Assembly (NCBI RefSeq): GCF_000336755.1
Contig: NZ_AOLK01000022.1
Span: 377,414 to 441,413 of the forward strand
Source: Haloferax elongans ATCC BAA-1513
Lineage (GTDB): Archaea > Halobacteriota > Halobacteria > Halobacteriales > Haloferacaceae
Length of the DNA: 64,000 bases
Direction: 5' to 3'
Shown: in pieces, positions 35,789 to 44,776 of the stretch
Layout: each line of letters begins with the position of its first letter
How positions within the stretch are numbered: the first letter of the stretch is position 1
The notes under the pieces: generated by a model
Told to the model about the DNA's origin: nothing
Database searches by the model: none
Seen by the model: only the letters and a program-made list of their open reading frames with translations
Translations under genes and position numbers: made by a program

Positions 35789-36775
35789 TCAGTCGTCGTC
35801 CGACTGCGGGGGGACGGCCGACTCCGTCTCGCCAAGCGCGTCGACGATGCCGTCGACCGGGCGGTCGGGGTTGGCAGTCTGCGCTTCGCGCGTCAGGCCG
35901 AGTTGGTAGTCGTCGGCGTCGACGTTCTCACGAAGACTGGTGCGCCCGCGGTGGACGGAGATGGCGTCGTCGAGGTGCAGATTGACGGCTTCGAGGAGCG
36001 CGTCGGCCTCGACGGGTTGACCACGGGCTTTGATTTCGTCGATGCTCGCGTCGTCCGGGACGTCGAACGCCCGTTGGGTGATAATCGGTCCCTGGTCGAG
36101 GTCCGTCGTCACGTAGTGGGCGGTGACGCCCGCGATGCGGACGCCGCCCTCCTTGGCCTGTCGGTAGGCCGCCGCGCCGGGGAAGGCGGGCAGGAGCGAC
36201 GGGTGGATGTTGATGATGCGGTCCTCGTAGCGGAAGACCACGTTGGGGCCGAGGATGCGCATGTAGCGCGCGAGGACGATGAGGTCCACGTCGTACTCTT
36301 CGAGCAGGTCGAGGAGTTCGTCTTCGTCCGGCGTCCCTTTCTCGTCGCCGATGTCGTAGAACGGAACGTCGTAGTGGCTCGCCAGCGGTTCGAGTGTGTC
36401 GTGGTTGCCGATGACGACCGAGATTTCAGCGCCGAGTTCGTCGTTGGCCCACGCCTCGAACAGCGCTTCGAGACAGTGGGACTCCTTCGTGACGAGAACG
36501 GCAATCTCGCGGGTCTCGCGGTCCGACGGGAATCGAACCTGTACGTCGACGCCGAGGTCGTCACCGAGTTCCGAGAGCGCCTCGCGGAGTTCGTCGCGGG
36601 TACAGGTCATCTCCGAGGTGTCCGCGTGGAGCGTCATTCGGAAGATTCCCTCTCGGACCGCTTGGTCGAGGTCCTCGACGTTGATTCCGCGCTCGAACAG
36701 CAGGGTGGTTACGTTCGCGATGAGTCCGGTCTTGTCTCCTCCGATGACCGTGATTTCGGTTAGTTCTCGCGTCAT
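35789..36775 (-). CDS. purU: Formyltetrahydrofolate deformylase
   Basis: A 328-residue enzyme that releases formate from 10-formyl-tetrahydrofolate. Residues 4-80 form an ACT domain (TEITVIGGDKTGLIANVTT). The formyltransferase-fold domain has VVIGNHDTLEPLA and the active-site segment INIHPSLLPAFPGAAAYRQA. The last 45 residues are an acidic haloarchaeal tail. The start is the ATG at 36775. In this purine region it may supply formate or balance folates. Confidence 0.9.
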   Translation of the reverse strand: MTRELTEITVIGGDKTGLIANVTTLLFERGINVEDLDQAVREGIFRMTLHADTSEMTCTRDELREALSELGDDLGVDVQVRFPSDRETREIAVLVTKESHCLEALFEAWANDELGAEISVVIGNHDTLEPLASHYDVPFYDIGDEKGTPDEDELLDLLEEYDVDLIVLARYMRILGPNVVFRYEDRIINIHPSLLPAFPGAAAYRQAKEGGVRIAGVTAHYVTTDLDQGPIITQRAFDVPDDASIDEIKARGQPVEADALLEAVNLHLDDAISVHRGRTSLRENVDADDYQLGLTREAQTANPDRPVDGIVDALGETESAVPPQSDDD

Positions 36776-36915
36776 ACCGTCACCTCCAGCTGTTCGAGGC
36801 TGAACATACACCGCCCTGAGTGGTCAAACGGTAAACCCCTGTCGTTCTCCGCAACAAATTGTGGCGAAAGACCGTGTCGAAGCGCCGATTCCGGCCGGTT
36901 CTGTTTCCTCGCGAA

Positions 36916-36925
36916 TGTATTATAC
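36916..36925 (+). promoter_or_regulatory. TATA box for the HTH regulator
   Basis: TGTATTATAC, centred about 28 nt before the ATG at 36949; fits a leaderless or nearly leaderless transcript. Confidence 0.55.
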
Positions 36926-36948
36926 TCGACAGCTACGTAGCACAGGCC

Positions 36949-37836
36949 ATGTCGAACGATTCCTCGTCAGCGGTCGAGTCGAACGCCGAATCGGCGTTCT
37001 CGCTGCTCGCCGACGAGACACGACTCGCTATCGTCCGCGCGCTCGCAAACGCGACGGACACACCGCTTACGTTCTCGGAACTCCGCGAGCGCGTCGGCAC
37101 TATCGACAGTGGCCGGTTCAACTACCATCTCGGCAAACTCACTGGGCGGTTCGTCGAGAAGACGGACGACGGCTACGAACTCCGGCTCGCGGGGCAACTC
37201 GTCTTCGGAGCCATTCTTGCGGGGTCGTACAGCCGCGGCGACGACGTTGGTCCGATTTCGCTCGACCCGCCGTGTCCCATGTGTGACAGCGCCGTCGAGG
37301 CAACGTACACCGACGAACGAATCACCGTCCAGTGTACCGAGTGCGGCAAGCCGTTAGTGGACATCGGCATCCCACCGGGCGTGTTCGAGGGGTACGACAC
37401 CGAGGAACTGCCAGCGGTCGCCGACCGCTACACTCGGACACTGTTCTCGCAAGCCCGTGCCGGATTCTGTATCACCTGTCGCGGCATGTTCGAGGGGCGA
37501 CTGGTGAGGAGTGGCGACGACAGTCACAACGACGTTATTTTCGACGATGTCCACGCGGCCTACAGCTGTGACCGGTGTAACGACGAACTCGTCACAGGTG
37601 TCGGGATGGTCTATCTCGACCACCCCGCTGTCGTCTCCTTTTACTACGACCACGACATCGACCTGTCACAGCCTCATCTGTGGGGGACCGCATGGCGCAC
37701 GATGCCAGACATCGAAACCATCTCCGACGACCCGCTTCGGGCCGAGGTGACATTCGAAGTCGACGACGACACCCTCACACTCCACATCGACGAGGACCTG
37801 AACGTCCTCGACGTAGCGCGTCCATCGGCCGAATAG
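36949..37836 (+). CDS. ArsR-like winged-helix regulator with zinc motifs
   Basis: A 295-residue DNA-binding protein. Residues 15-85 are a winged helix (FSLLADETRLAIVRALANAT; FNYHLGKLTGRFVE). The C-terminal part has three CxxC pairs (CPMCDSAVE, CTECGKP and CITCRG) and CDRCND, so one or two structural zinc ions are likely. It matches haloarchaeal regulators of the DUF7347/DUF7351 type as I remember them. Target genes unknown; purS follows. Confidence 0.82.
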   Translation: MSNDSSSAVESNAESAFSLLADETRLAIVRALANATDTPLTFSELRERVGTIDSGRFNYHLGKLTGRFVEKTDDGYELRLAGQLVFGAILAGSYSRGDDVGPISLDPPCPMCDSAVEATYTDERITVQCTECGKPLVDIGIPPGVFEGYDTEELPAVADRYTRTLFSQARAGFCITCRGMFEGRLVRSGDDSHNDVIFDDVHAAYSCDRCNDELVTGVGMVYLDHPAVVSFYYDHDIDLSQPHLWGTAWRTMPDIETISDDPLRAEVTFEVDDDTLTLHIDEDLNVLDVARPSAE

Positions 37837-37920
37837 GAGGCCGCTCGCCGACCATACATATTCGTGCATATCAAACACGACCCAAAACCGTTTTTGCACA
37901 TCACTACGCATCACCACTCG

Positions 37921-38172
37921 ATGACCACCTACACCGCGACGGTGACGGTACGCCTCAAGCAGGGCGTCCTCGACCCGGAGGCGGAGACGACGAAGCGCGC
38001 GCTGGAACGACTCGGGTTCGAACTCGACGCGCTGCGCTTTACCGAACGGTACGAAGTCGACCTCGACGCCGCCGACGCCGACGAGGCGGCCGACCGCGCC
38101 GATGACATGGCCGAACGCCTGCTGGCGAACCCGACCATCCACGACTACGAGGTCGAGGTCGCCGAGGCCTAA
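37921..38172 (+). CDS. purS: Phosphoribosylformylglycinamidine synthase subunit PurS
   Basis: An 83-residue small subunit of the three-part PurLQS enzyme, which makes FGAM. It has the PurS pattern TATVTVRLKQGVLDPEAETTKRAL and YEVDLDAADADEA. It starts 85 bp after the regulator and ends 1 nt before purQ. PurL is not in the window. Confidence 0.95.
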   Translation: MTTYTATVTVRLKQGVLDPEAETTKRALERLGFELDALRFTERYEVDLDAADADEAADRADDMAERLLANPTIHDYEVEVAEA

Positions 38173-38173
38173 G

Positions 38174-38851
38174 ATGATTGCAGTTGTGCAGTTCGGCGGG
38201 TCGAACTGCGACCGAGACGCCGTCCGCGCGCTCGAAGACCTCGGCTTCGAGGCCGAACGCGTCTGGCACGAAGACTCGCTTCCCGAGGACACGACGGGCA
38301 TCATGCTCCCCGGCGGATTCTCCTACGGCGACTACCTTCGCGGCGGTGCGATGGCCGCGCGCTCACCCATCATGGAGTCCGTGCGCGAGGAAATCGAAGC
38401 GGGAACGCCCGTGCTCGGCGTCTGCAACGGCGCACAAGTCGGCTGCGAGTCCGGGCTCACTCCCGGAGCGTTCACGACGAACGCCAGTGCTCGCTTCCAG
38501 TGCGAACACGCCTACCTCCGCGTCGAGAACGCGGACACGCCGTGGACGCAGGCGTACGAGGAAGGCGACGTTATCGAACTCCCCATCGCCCACGGCGAGG
38601 GGCGCTTCGAAATCGACGACGAGGGCTACGAGAAACTGGAGTCTGCGGACCGCATCCTCTTTCGCTACTGCGACGAAGACGGCAACGTCACCGAGGAAGC
38701 GAACCCCAACGGGTCACGTGGAAACGTGGCAGGTATCCTCGGTGAGTCGGCGTCAGTGGCCGTGTTGATGCCCCACCCTGAGCGGGCGGCGCTTCCGACG
38801 CTCGGCAACACCGACGGTCGCGGTGTGCTGGCCGGCTTCGAGGGGTACTAA
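38174..38851 (+). CDS. purQ: Phosphoribosylformylglycinamidine synthase glutaminase PurQ
   Basis: A 225-residue class I glutamine amidotransferase that supplies ammonia to PurL. The nucleophile Cys is in GVCNGAQVGCESGL; the His and Glu of the triad are in VLMPHPERAALP. The start MIAVVQFGGSNCDRD is typical. It follows purS with a 1-nt gap. Confidence 0.96.
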   Translation: MIAVVQFGGSNCDRDAVRALEDLGFEAERVWHEDSLPEDTTGIMLPGGFSYGDYLRGGAMAARSPIMESVREEIEAGTPVLGVCNGAQVGCESGLTPGAFTTNASARFQCEHAYLRVENADTPWTQAYEEGDVIELPIAHGEGRFEIDDEGYEKLESADRILFRYCDEDGNVTEEANPNGSRGNVAGILGESASVAVLMPHPERAALPTLGNTDGRGVLAGFEGY

Positions 38852-38860
38852 ATAACAAGA

Positions 38861-38883
38861 CCGTCCGCTGGGATGGCGGGCGG
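38861..38883 (+). terminator. Hairpin downstream of purQ
   Basis: CCGTCCGC (38861-38868) pairs with GCGGGCGG (38876-38883), with one U-G wobble and a 7-nt loop, 10 nt after the purQ stop. It has no T-run, so it may be a 3' hairpin or processing element rather than a classical terminator. Confidence 0.35.
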
Positions 38884-38953
38884 TACAGGGTCGATGCGAG
38901 TGGCGACGTGGCATGAGCGATGGTTGGAGGTTGTCCGACCCGCATACCGCGTT

Positions 38954-39070
38954 CTATGAGACGAGAGCGTGTGGGGAGTCCGTGGCGATCCACGCCTCGG
39001 TGTTCTCCTCTTCACGAATCTCGAACCACCCATCCGCGTAGTAGACGGTCTTGTACGTGTGTGTCGTCAT
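38954..39070 (-). CDS. 38-residue haloarchaeal protein (DUF7331-like)
   Basis: The frame reads YYADGWFEIREEENTEAW and ends TDSPHALVS. The arrangement Tyr-x-Asp-Gly, Glu-Glu-Asn and Ala-Trp-Ile matches a family of very small haloarchaeal proteins that I recall as DUF7331. The ATG at 39070 is chosen; a longer in-frame start at 39154 would pass through a repeat-rich region. Function unknown. Confidence 0.55.
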   Translation of the reverse strand: MTTHTYKTVYYADGWFEIREEENTEAWIATDSPHALVS

Positions 39071-39124
39071 GATGGCAGGCAGTTCGGGTGAACCCGTCCG
39101 AACCACCAAATGTGTCAACGTGTG

Positions 39125-39189
39125 CCACCCTATTTGATACGAGTATCCTATCAATTGGGTTAGGTGCCAATTACCACCCTATATGACAC
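39125..39189. repeat. Direct repeats and nested palindromes
   Basis: CCACCCTATTTGATAC (39125-39140) and CCACCCTATATGACAC (39174-39189) match at 14 of 16 positions. Between them lie GATACGAGTATC (palindrome), TTGATA/TATCAA and AATTGG/CCAATT inverted repeats. The region is in the 233-bp gap before the 38-residue gene, on whose strand it would act as operator or promoter DNA. Confidence 0.6.
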
Positions 39190-39303
39190 ATTAACCCTGT
39201 AGATGCGTGAAGAAACAGGGGCAATCCCGGTGAACTACTCGACAAATGTCCACTGTCAAGTTCGGGTTTCACCCCGTTCAGCGTGACCGATGCACCGTGT
39301 GCG

Positions 39304-40386
39304 CTACTTGACGAGCGGCATGTTGTAGCTCGTCTCCGCGTCGAGGACGTACTCCCACGTAGCCTCGCACTCACAGGACACCTGGTCGAAGACGCTCGGG
39401 TCCTGTCGCAGGTCGAAGTCCTTGATGGCCTTGAACACGAGTTCGTCGCACTCGCCACAGTTGTGCGCACCACGTTCTTGGCCGCCACCGACAGGGTCGG
39501 AGACGACGATAGCATCGACGTCGACGGTTTCACGGAGCGCTTCGGCGACCGACCAGAGCCACGGCGGGCGGTAGCCGCCCGCGAAGTGGAGTTCGTCGAC
39601 CATCGTGTACCGCTGGACGTTGGTCGGGTTCATCGAGACGGTGTGGCAGTTGTCGACAGCAGCACACCGGCGGATGGACGATTTCATGTCTTCGAGCGCC
39701 TCGGGCTCCGAGAGGAACGGCGGCTTCATCAGGAGATACGCCTTCACGCCACCGCCCGCGTCGGCGGCCTCGTCGCAGGCGTCTTCGAAGTCAGCGAAGT
39801 CGAAGTACTTGTTCACACAGTCGTGGCGAACGCGGTCGGTCGCGGTTTCGAGGCCGATAGCGACGTCCGTCTCGATGCCGCGGTCGGTGAAGTCTTCGAG
39901 TTTCTCGCGCGTGACGAAGTCCGGCAGCGACTCGACGACCATCCGGTCGCGGTCAGAGAACGTCTCGGCGATGGCGTCGCGCGTCTCGGCGGGCACTTCG
40001 CGCTCGTCGAGGAACGACCCGGAGGTGTAGATTTTGATGAGACCGGCTTTCTCGCCGTCGTCCATGTGTTCGGTCTCGTGGTCGAGACAGACCTGAATCT
40101 GGTCCATCAGCGCCTCGTGAGAGACGGTGCCGCCTTCGACGGACTCGGCGACGTAGCCACACATCGTACACCCACCGGCGCGCGCCCAGCGGCAGCCACC
40201 GGTGTTGAGAATAATCGTGAGCGAGTCGTAGACGCCGTCAGGGGTGTTGTCCTCGTCTATCCACACCCGCGTCGGCTCGTGGGGGTCGTAGGTCTTCTGC
40301 TTTTGCGAACGGATGTCGCGCATCACCTTGTTGTGCGCGTCCATCCCGCGTCCCCGTTCGTAGACCTCGGGGCTCGGCTTACTCAT
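39304..40386 (-). CDS. raSEA: Archaeosine synthesis radical SAM protein RaSEA
   Basis: A 360-residue radical SAM protein that works with ArcS to turn the lysine-modified preQ0 at position 15 of tRNA into archaeosine. The cluster cysteines are at 65, 73 and 76 (GGCRWARAGGCTMCGY). The downstream segments LETATDRVRHDCVNKYFDFADFE (as GLETAT and NKYFDF) and HNCGECDELVFKAI match this family. Length is normal. ArcS is not in the window. Confidence 0.9.
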   Translation of the reverse strand: MSKPSPEVYERGRGMDAHNKVMRDIRSQKQKTYDPHEPTRVWIDEDNTPDGVYDSLTIILNTGGCRWARAGGCTMCGYVAESVEGGTVSHEALMDQIQVCLDHETEHMDDGEKAGLIKIYTSGSFLDEREVPAETRDAIAETFSDRDRMVVESLPDFVTREKLEDFTDRGIETDVAIGLETATDRVRHDCVNKYFDFADFEDACDEAADAGGGVKAYLLMKPPFLSEPEALEDMKSSIRRCAAVDNCHTVSMNPTNVQRYTMVDELHFAGGYRPPWLWSVAEALRETVDVDAIVVSDPVGGGQERGAHNCGECDELVFKAIKDFDLRQDPSVFDQVSCECEATWEYVLDAETSYNMPLVK

Positions 40387-40487
40387 TGGAGTCTCCTATC
40401 GGATGGTGGCGTAAAGCCGCTTCGTCTAGCGTGCGCGTGCCGTTGGTTCGCACGCATCCTATATGCGCCGCGTCCGTAGGTCAGGCC

Positions 40488-41552
40488 ATGGACCGCCGAA
40501 CCCTCCTCTCACTCGTCGCGGGCGGCGTCGCCGGTCTCGCCGGGTGTAGCACCCCCGACGAAGAAGTCGGAACCGCGACCGCGACTCCCGAGGAGCGGTC
40601 TCCCCAAGCGACGACCACATCTGCAGCGGCGCAACTCGGCCAACGCCTCACGGTCTGGAACCCGACGCCAGACCCGGTGTTCGCGACGGTCGTTGGGATG
40701 CGTGGCGGGCGCGACGTGTTCTTCCGCAACGTAGACCTGCTGCCCGGCGAGCGAACGAGCAGTCGCATCGAGGTTCCACGTGCCGACCTCGCTGTCGTCG
40801 TCGAGACCGACACCGGCATCCGGGAGGAGATGACCTGGCGCGTCACAGAATCGCTCGATGGGCTCGAAGTCGTGTTGAACAGGTCGAACGCAGCGTTCTG
40901 GCGCGCCAGCACGTGCTCGGGAGACGGTGAGTGCAGTCTTGCGACCGGCGGCGACGAAGCCGACCTCCCGCTGGTCGGAGACGGGTTGTCGCGGTGGTAC
41001 GCTCCGGCCGCCCTCGTGGTCGAAAACCCCGGTGCAGAGACCGAGGCCAGTATCCGCGTCGACCTCCGAGATTCGACCCTTCTCGACCGACGGTTCCGGC
41101 TTCCGGCGGGAACGAGGCTGTCGATTCCCGTCACGTATCGAACTGGTGACTATCAGGTGAGTATCGAGACAGATGAGCGAGCCGTCGACGTGACGTGGCA
41201 GGTTCCCAACGAGCCAGCGAAGTACGTGGACGTGACGAGCGGAACGACGGGGTGTGGTCCGGCGAACACCACACTGACGGTAGCCAACCGGGACGATGTT
41301 GCACACAGACTGTCACTGCGCATCGAGACCGCATCCGGTGTGTTCGACCGCGACATCGACCTCGCGGCAGGGGAGGTTCGCACTCTCGTCCCGGTCGTCG
41401 AGTCCGGGCCGCATCGCGTCGATGCGAGTCTCGAAACCGGGACGTCAGTGTCTGGAACGTGGTGGTCATGTCCGCCGCGAGGACCTGCGACGCTCGCCGT
41501 GGACGCCACCGGTAGCCTCTCGTTAACGGCCGCAGGACCGCAACCAGGATAA
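40488..41552 (+). CDS. Tat-type lipoprotein, unknown function
   Basis: A 354-residue protein starting MDRRTLLSLVAGGVAGLAGC, which gives a twin-arginine signal and a lipobox (LAGC, Cys20). Three beta-sandwich-like repeats follow (for example RLTVWNPTPDPVFATVV, LVVENPGAETEASIRVDLRD and TLTVANRDDVAHRLSLRIET), each reminiscent of CARDB-type adhesion modules. It is anchored on the outer face of the membrane. Role unknown. Confidence 0.8.
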   Translation: MDRRTLLSLVAGGVAGLAGCSTPDEEVGTATATPEERSPQATTTSAAAQLGQRLTVWNPTPDPVFATVVGMRGGRDVFFRNVDLLPGERTSSRIEVPRADLAVVVETDTGIREEMTWRVTESLDGLEVVLNRSNAAFWRASTCSGDGECSLATGGDEADLPLVGDGLSRWYAPAALVVENPGAETEASIRVDLRDSTLLDRRFRLPAGTRLSIPVTYRTGDYQVSIETDERAVDVTWQVPNEPAKYVDVTSGTTGCGPANTTLTVANRDDVAHRLSLRIETASGVFDRDIDLAAGEVRTLVPVVESGPHRVDASLETGTSVSGTWWSCPPRGPATLAVDATGSLSLTAAGPQPG

Positions 41553-41678
41553 TTCGCCCCGAGTGGTCGGACTCCGGGACGTGAGGGAGTCGCGAGATGA
41601 GAGAGTAACCAAATTCGATTACTATTGTGTGAGAATCACTAACCTCTTGCCACCCGTACATAATTAACGACGATTACA

Positions 41679-43616
41679 ATGACTGAACTCGGCGGGTATC
41701 ACGACAGAGTTGCACGGGTTGACCTTTCGGCGGGGGAGGTGCAGTACGAAGGCATCGACGACGAGGACGCGAAGAAGTACATCGGCGCACGCGGGCTCGG
41801 CGTCAAGTACGTCTTCGAGCAAGGCCCAGACGTGGACCCGCTCGGACCAGACAATTTGCTCGCGTTCATGACCGGTCCGCTAACGGGGACACAGACGGTG
41901 ATGAGCGGCCGTATCGCGGTCGTGACGAAGTCCCCGCTCACGGAGACCGTCACAGACTCTCACCACGGCGGGTGGAGCGGTGCCCGTCTCAAGTGGTCCG
42001 GTATGGACGGCCTGCTCTTTACTGGCAAATCCGAACACCCGGTCTACGCCGTCGTCGAAGACGGCGAAATCGAACTCCGCGACGCCAGCCACATCTGGGG
42101 CTGGGGTATCCACGACACCATCGACGAACTCGAAAGTGAGGTCGACGGCCAACTCGGCAAGAACCTTTCGGTGATGGCTATCGGGCCGGGTGGGGAGAAC
42201 GAAGTCCGCTTCGGCTGTATCGTCAACGAGGACGACCGCGCGTCCGGGCGCGGCGGCACGGGCGCGGTCATGGGGTCGAAGAACCTCAAGGCGGTCGTCG
42301 TCAAATCCGGGACTCGGATGCCGAAACCTGCGGAGCCCGAGACGTTCAAGCAGGGCTACCAGCAGGCAATGGAACTCATCCGCGAATCGGAGGTCACCGC
42401 CCCGAACGAAGGCGGCCTCTCGCTGTACGGGACAAACGTCCTGATGAACGCGACAGAGGAGATGGACGGACTGCCGACCCGAAACGGGCGGTACACTTCC
42501 ACGTCGAGCGAGGCGGCGGCGACGCCGGGCGACCACAACATCGAAGCCGAGAAAGTCTCCGGCGAGAACGTCCGCGAGAACATCCTCGTCGACGAGCCGA
42601 CGTGTCACTCCTGTCCGGTCGCCTGTAAGAAGGAAGTCGAGGTGACGACGACGGTCAAAGGCAAGGAGATGAACGTCCGCGGCGAGTCCTACGAGTACGA
42701 GTCCGCGTTCGCGCTCGGCCCGAACTCGATGAACGACGACCGCGACAAGATTGCGGTCATGATCGACCGCTGTAACGACCTCGGCATCGACACCATCGAA
42801 GCAGGCAACATGATTGCGATGGCGATGGAGATGACCGAGCAGGGCAAACTCGACGACCTCGGCGAGCACATCGAGTGGGGTGACGCAGACGAGATGATAG
42901 ACCTCCTCGAACGCATCGCCAACCGCGAGGGCGACCTCGGTGACCTCCTCGCGGGCGGTGCGAACCACGTCGCCGAGACGATGGACGCCCACGAGAACTC
43001 GCTGGCCGTCAAGGGCCAGACCATCCCGGCGTACGACCCGCGCTGCATGAAGGGCATGGGTATCGGCTACGCCACCTCGAACCGCGGTGCGTGCCACCTG
43101 CGGGCCTACACGCCGTCGGCTGAGATTCTCGGCATCCCGGAGAAGCACGACCCCTACGAGTGGGAAGGCAAGGGCGAACTCGCGGCGCTCTTCCAGGACA
43201 TGCACGCTATCTCGGACTCCTTCGACATCTGCAAGTTCAACGCCTTCGCGGAGGGCATCGAGGAGTACGTCCTGCAGTACAACGGCATGACCGGCCTCGA
43301 CGTCACCGAGGACGAACTGCTGGAGACCGGCGACCGCATCTACACGCTGGAGCGGTACTACAACAACCTCGCCGGGTTCGACGGCTCCGACGACTCGCTG
43401 CCGGGACGCTTCGTCGAAGGCGACGAGGCAGTGCCCGGACAGGGCGCGTCCGAAGGCCAACTCTGCGAACTCGACGAGATGAAAGAAGAGTACTACGCGC
43501 GGCGCAAGTGGGTCGACGGCGTCGTTCCCGACGAGCGTCTCGACGAACTCGGCATCGACCTCGGTCCCGGCACGGGCGTCTCCCGCGGCGACTCCGCGGC
43601 ACCGGCGGACGACTGA
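41679..43616 (+). CDS. aor: Aldehyde:ferredoxin oxidoreductase (tungsten type)
   Basis: A 645-residue enzyme that oxidises aldehydes to acids and reduces ferredoxin, with a tungstopterin and a [4Fe-4S] cluster. The N-terminal domain has ARGLGVKYVFEQGPDVDPLG and SGRIAVVTKSPLTETV. Cluster cysteines are C309, C312 and C316 (CHSCPVAC) and C518 (FDICKFN). The pterin-binding region has the YATSNRGACHLRAY motif. The C-terminal 60 residues are acidic. It stands alone; the window's SAMP3 operon, 2.6 kb downstream on the other strand, could serve cofactor synthesis. Confidence 0.94.
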   Translation: MTELGGYHDRVARVDLSAGEVQYEGIDDEDAKKYIGARGLGVKYVFEQGPDVDPLGPDNLLAFMTGPLTGTQTVMSGRIAVVTKSPLTETVTDSHHGGWSGARLKWSGMDGLLFTGKSEHPVYAVVEDGEIELRDASHIWGWGIHDTIDELESEVDGQLGKNLSVMAIGPGGENEVRFGCIVNEDDRASGRGGTGAVMGSKNLKAVVVKSGTRMPKPAEPETFKQGYQQAMELIRESEVTAPNEGGLSLYGTNVLMNATEEMDGLPTRNGRYTSTSSEAAATPGDHNIEAEKVSGENVRENILVDEPTCHSCPVACKKEVEVTTTVKGKEMNVRGESYEYESAFALGPNSMNDDRDKIAVMIDRCNDLGIDTIEAGNMIAMAMEMTEQGKLDDLGEHIEWGDADEMIDLLERIANREGDLGDLLAGGANHVAETMDAHENSLAVKGQTIPAYDPRCMKGMGIGYATSNRGACHLRAYTPSAEILGIPEKHDPYEWEGKGELAALFQDMHAISDSFDICKFNAFAEGIEEYVLQYNGMTGLDVTEDELLETGDRIYTLERYYNNLAGFDGSDDSLPGRFVEGDEAVPGQGASEGQLCELDEMKEEYYARRKWVDGVVPDERLDELGIDLGPGTGVSRGDSAAPADD

Positions 43617-43712
43617 GCAGTTAGGGTGGAGTCGCCCCGCGCGACACGCCACCGACGGTCCTTTTTTCGGACGCTCCCCGTGAGCGGTGCATCGGCGAAG
43701 GCCGGGTGTGAT

Positions 43713-44393
43713 TCACCCACGAAGCGACGCTGCGACCCCACCGATACCACCAAAGACGAGGCCGAACACCAGCCCAGAAACGACTCCCCACAGCGGGATT
43801 CCGACCGAGTCGCCGTCGAGGTCGGACGGAGGGAACCCCGTCGCCCCGATACGGACGACCCCCTCGGAGTTCGGCGGGAGGCCACCGAGTCCGAAGCGAG
43901 CGACGACCGCGACGACAGCCACCGCAGCGGCGAATCCGAGCGCAACCGACGCGCCCGTGGCGAAGCCCTCCGCGGGACGCCGGTTCCACGCCGTGAGCCG
44001 AGCCGTGGCGGCCCCCGCGAGAAAGAGGCACGCAGGCGGAATCGCACCCATCCAGACCCACGCGTCGCCAGCGCCGTCGAACACGTCGACGAGGTTTCGC
44101 GAGACGATTGCGCGTCCGTGTCCGGTCGTCTCGACGAGTTGGACTGGGAGCCCCATCGCTCCGCAGAACGTCCAGATGGGGGTGAAAACCGCCGGGACGG
44201 GTTCGCCAGCGGTCATCGTGGTTACGGCGTCGAGCGTCGAAAACGGGCCGTCGGTCGCGAGCGCGAGCCATCCGGCAACGGCGACGGTGCCGGCAACGAA
44301 CGCGGCGACGCCCGCAGCGAATCCGGTCGTGAGGAGGGCACGACCCGCGTCGTCGCGAGGACGCGAGTAGAGATGCGGGGGCGAGGAAGGCAT
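43713..44393 (-). CDS. Conserved haloarchaeal membrane protein
   Basis: A 226-residue protein with about five hydrophobic helices (roughly 22-46, 83-100, 112-130, 150-172 and 200-222) and long extracellular or cytoplasmic loops. It is the last gene of the SAMP3-AzlCD operon, 44 bp after azlD. Family not recognised. Confidence 0.7.
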   Translation of the reverse strand: MPSSPPHLYSRPRDDAGRALLTTGFAAGVAAFVAGTVAVAGWLALATDGPFSTLDAVTTMTAGEPVPAVFTPIWTFCGAMGLPVQLVETTGHGRAIVSRNLVDVFDGAGDAWVWMGAIPPACLFLAGAATARLTAWNRRPAEGFATGASVALGFAAAVAVVAVVARFGLGGLPPNSEGVVRIGATGFPPSDLDGDSVGIPLWGVVSGLVFGLVFGGIGGVAASLRG

Positions 44394-44437
44394 GTGTTGG
44401 CGTGTGGTCACCGACGAAACGAGTATCTTGGGGACGC

Positions 44438-44776
44438 TCAGACGACGAACCGAAGGAACCAGAGCGCACCCATCCCCACGGCGATAGTGACGAACACGCG
44501 TTCTGTGTACCACGCCGCGAGCGCCGCGAGCACGCCCGCAACGAGACGTTCGTTCCCAAGCGAGAGTGCGACGTCGCCGGCGGGTGCGACGACGGCGGGA
44601 AAGACGAGCGCCGCGAAGACGGCCGCCGGAACGTATTCGAGTGCCGATTTGACACGCGGTGGAACCGTGTCGATGTGTCCGAAGAGGTAGATGAACGACG
44701 CCCGGATACCGAAGGTAAGGACACCGGCGACGACGATGACGCCCCAGACAGTAAGCGGGTCGTAACTCGTCGCCAC
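44438..44776 (-). CDS. azlD: AzlD-family branched-chain amino acid exporter subunit
   Basis: A 112-residue small membrane subunit with three or four helices that pairs with AzlC to export branched-chain amino acids or related compounds. Motifs: VLTFGIRASFIYLFGHI and the ALEYVPAAVFAALVFPAVV block. It starts with GTG directly after the azlC stop (no gap), which implies translational coupling. Confidence 0.9.
   Translation of the reverse strand: MATSYDPLTVWGVIVVAGVLTFGIRASFIYLFGHIDTVPPRVKSALEYVPAAVFAALVFPAVVAPAGDVALSLGNERLVAGVLAALAAWYTERVFVTIAVGMGALWFLRFVV

Noticed and set aside
38861..38883. Considered as a riboswitch for the purine genes.
   Set aside because: It lies after purQ, not before purS, and is a single hairpin.
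41880..43652. A 590-codon frame antisense to the aldehyde oxidoreductase.
   Set aside because: The real gene on the plus strand has all family motifs. The antisense frame is rich in Val, Arg and His with no domain.
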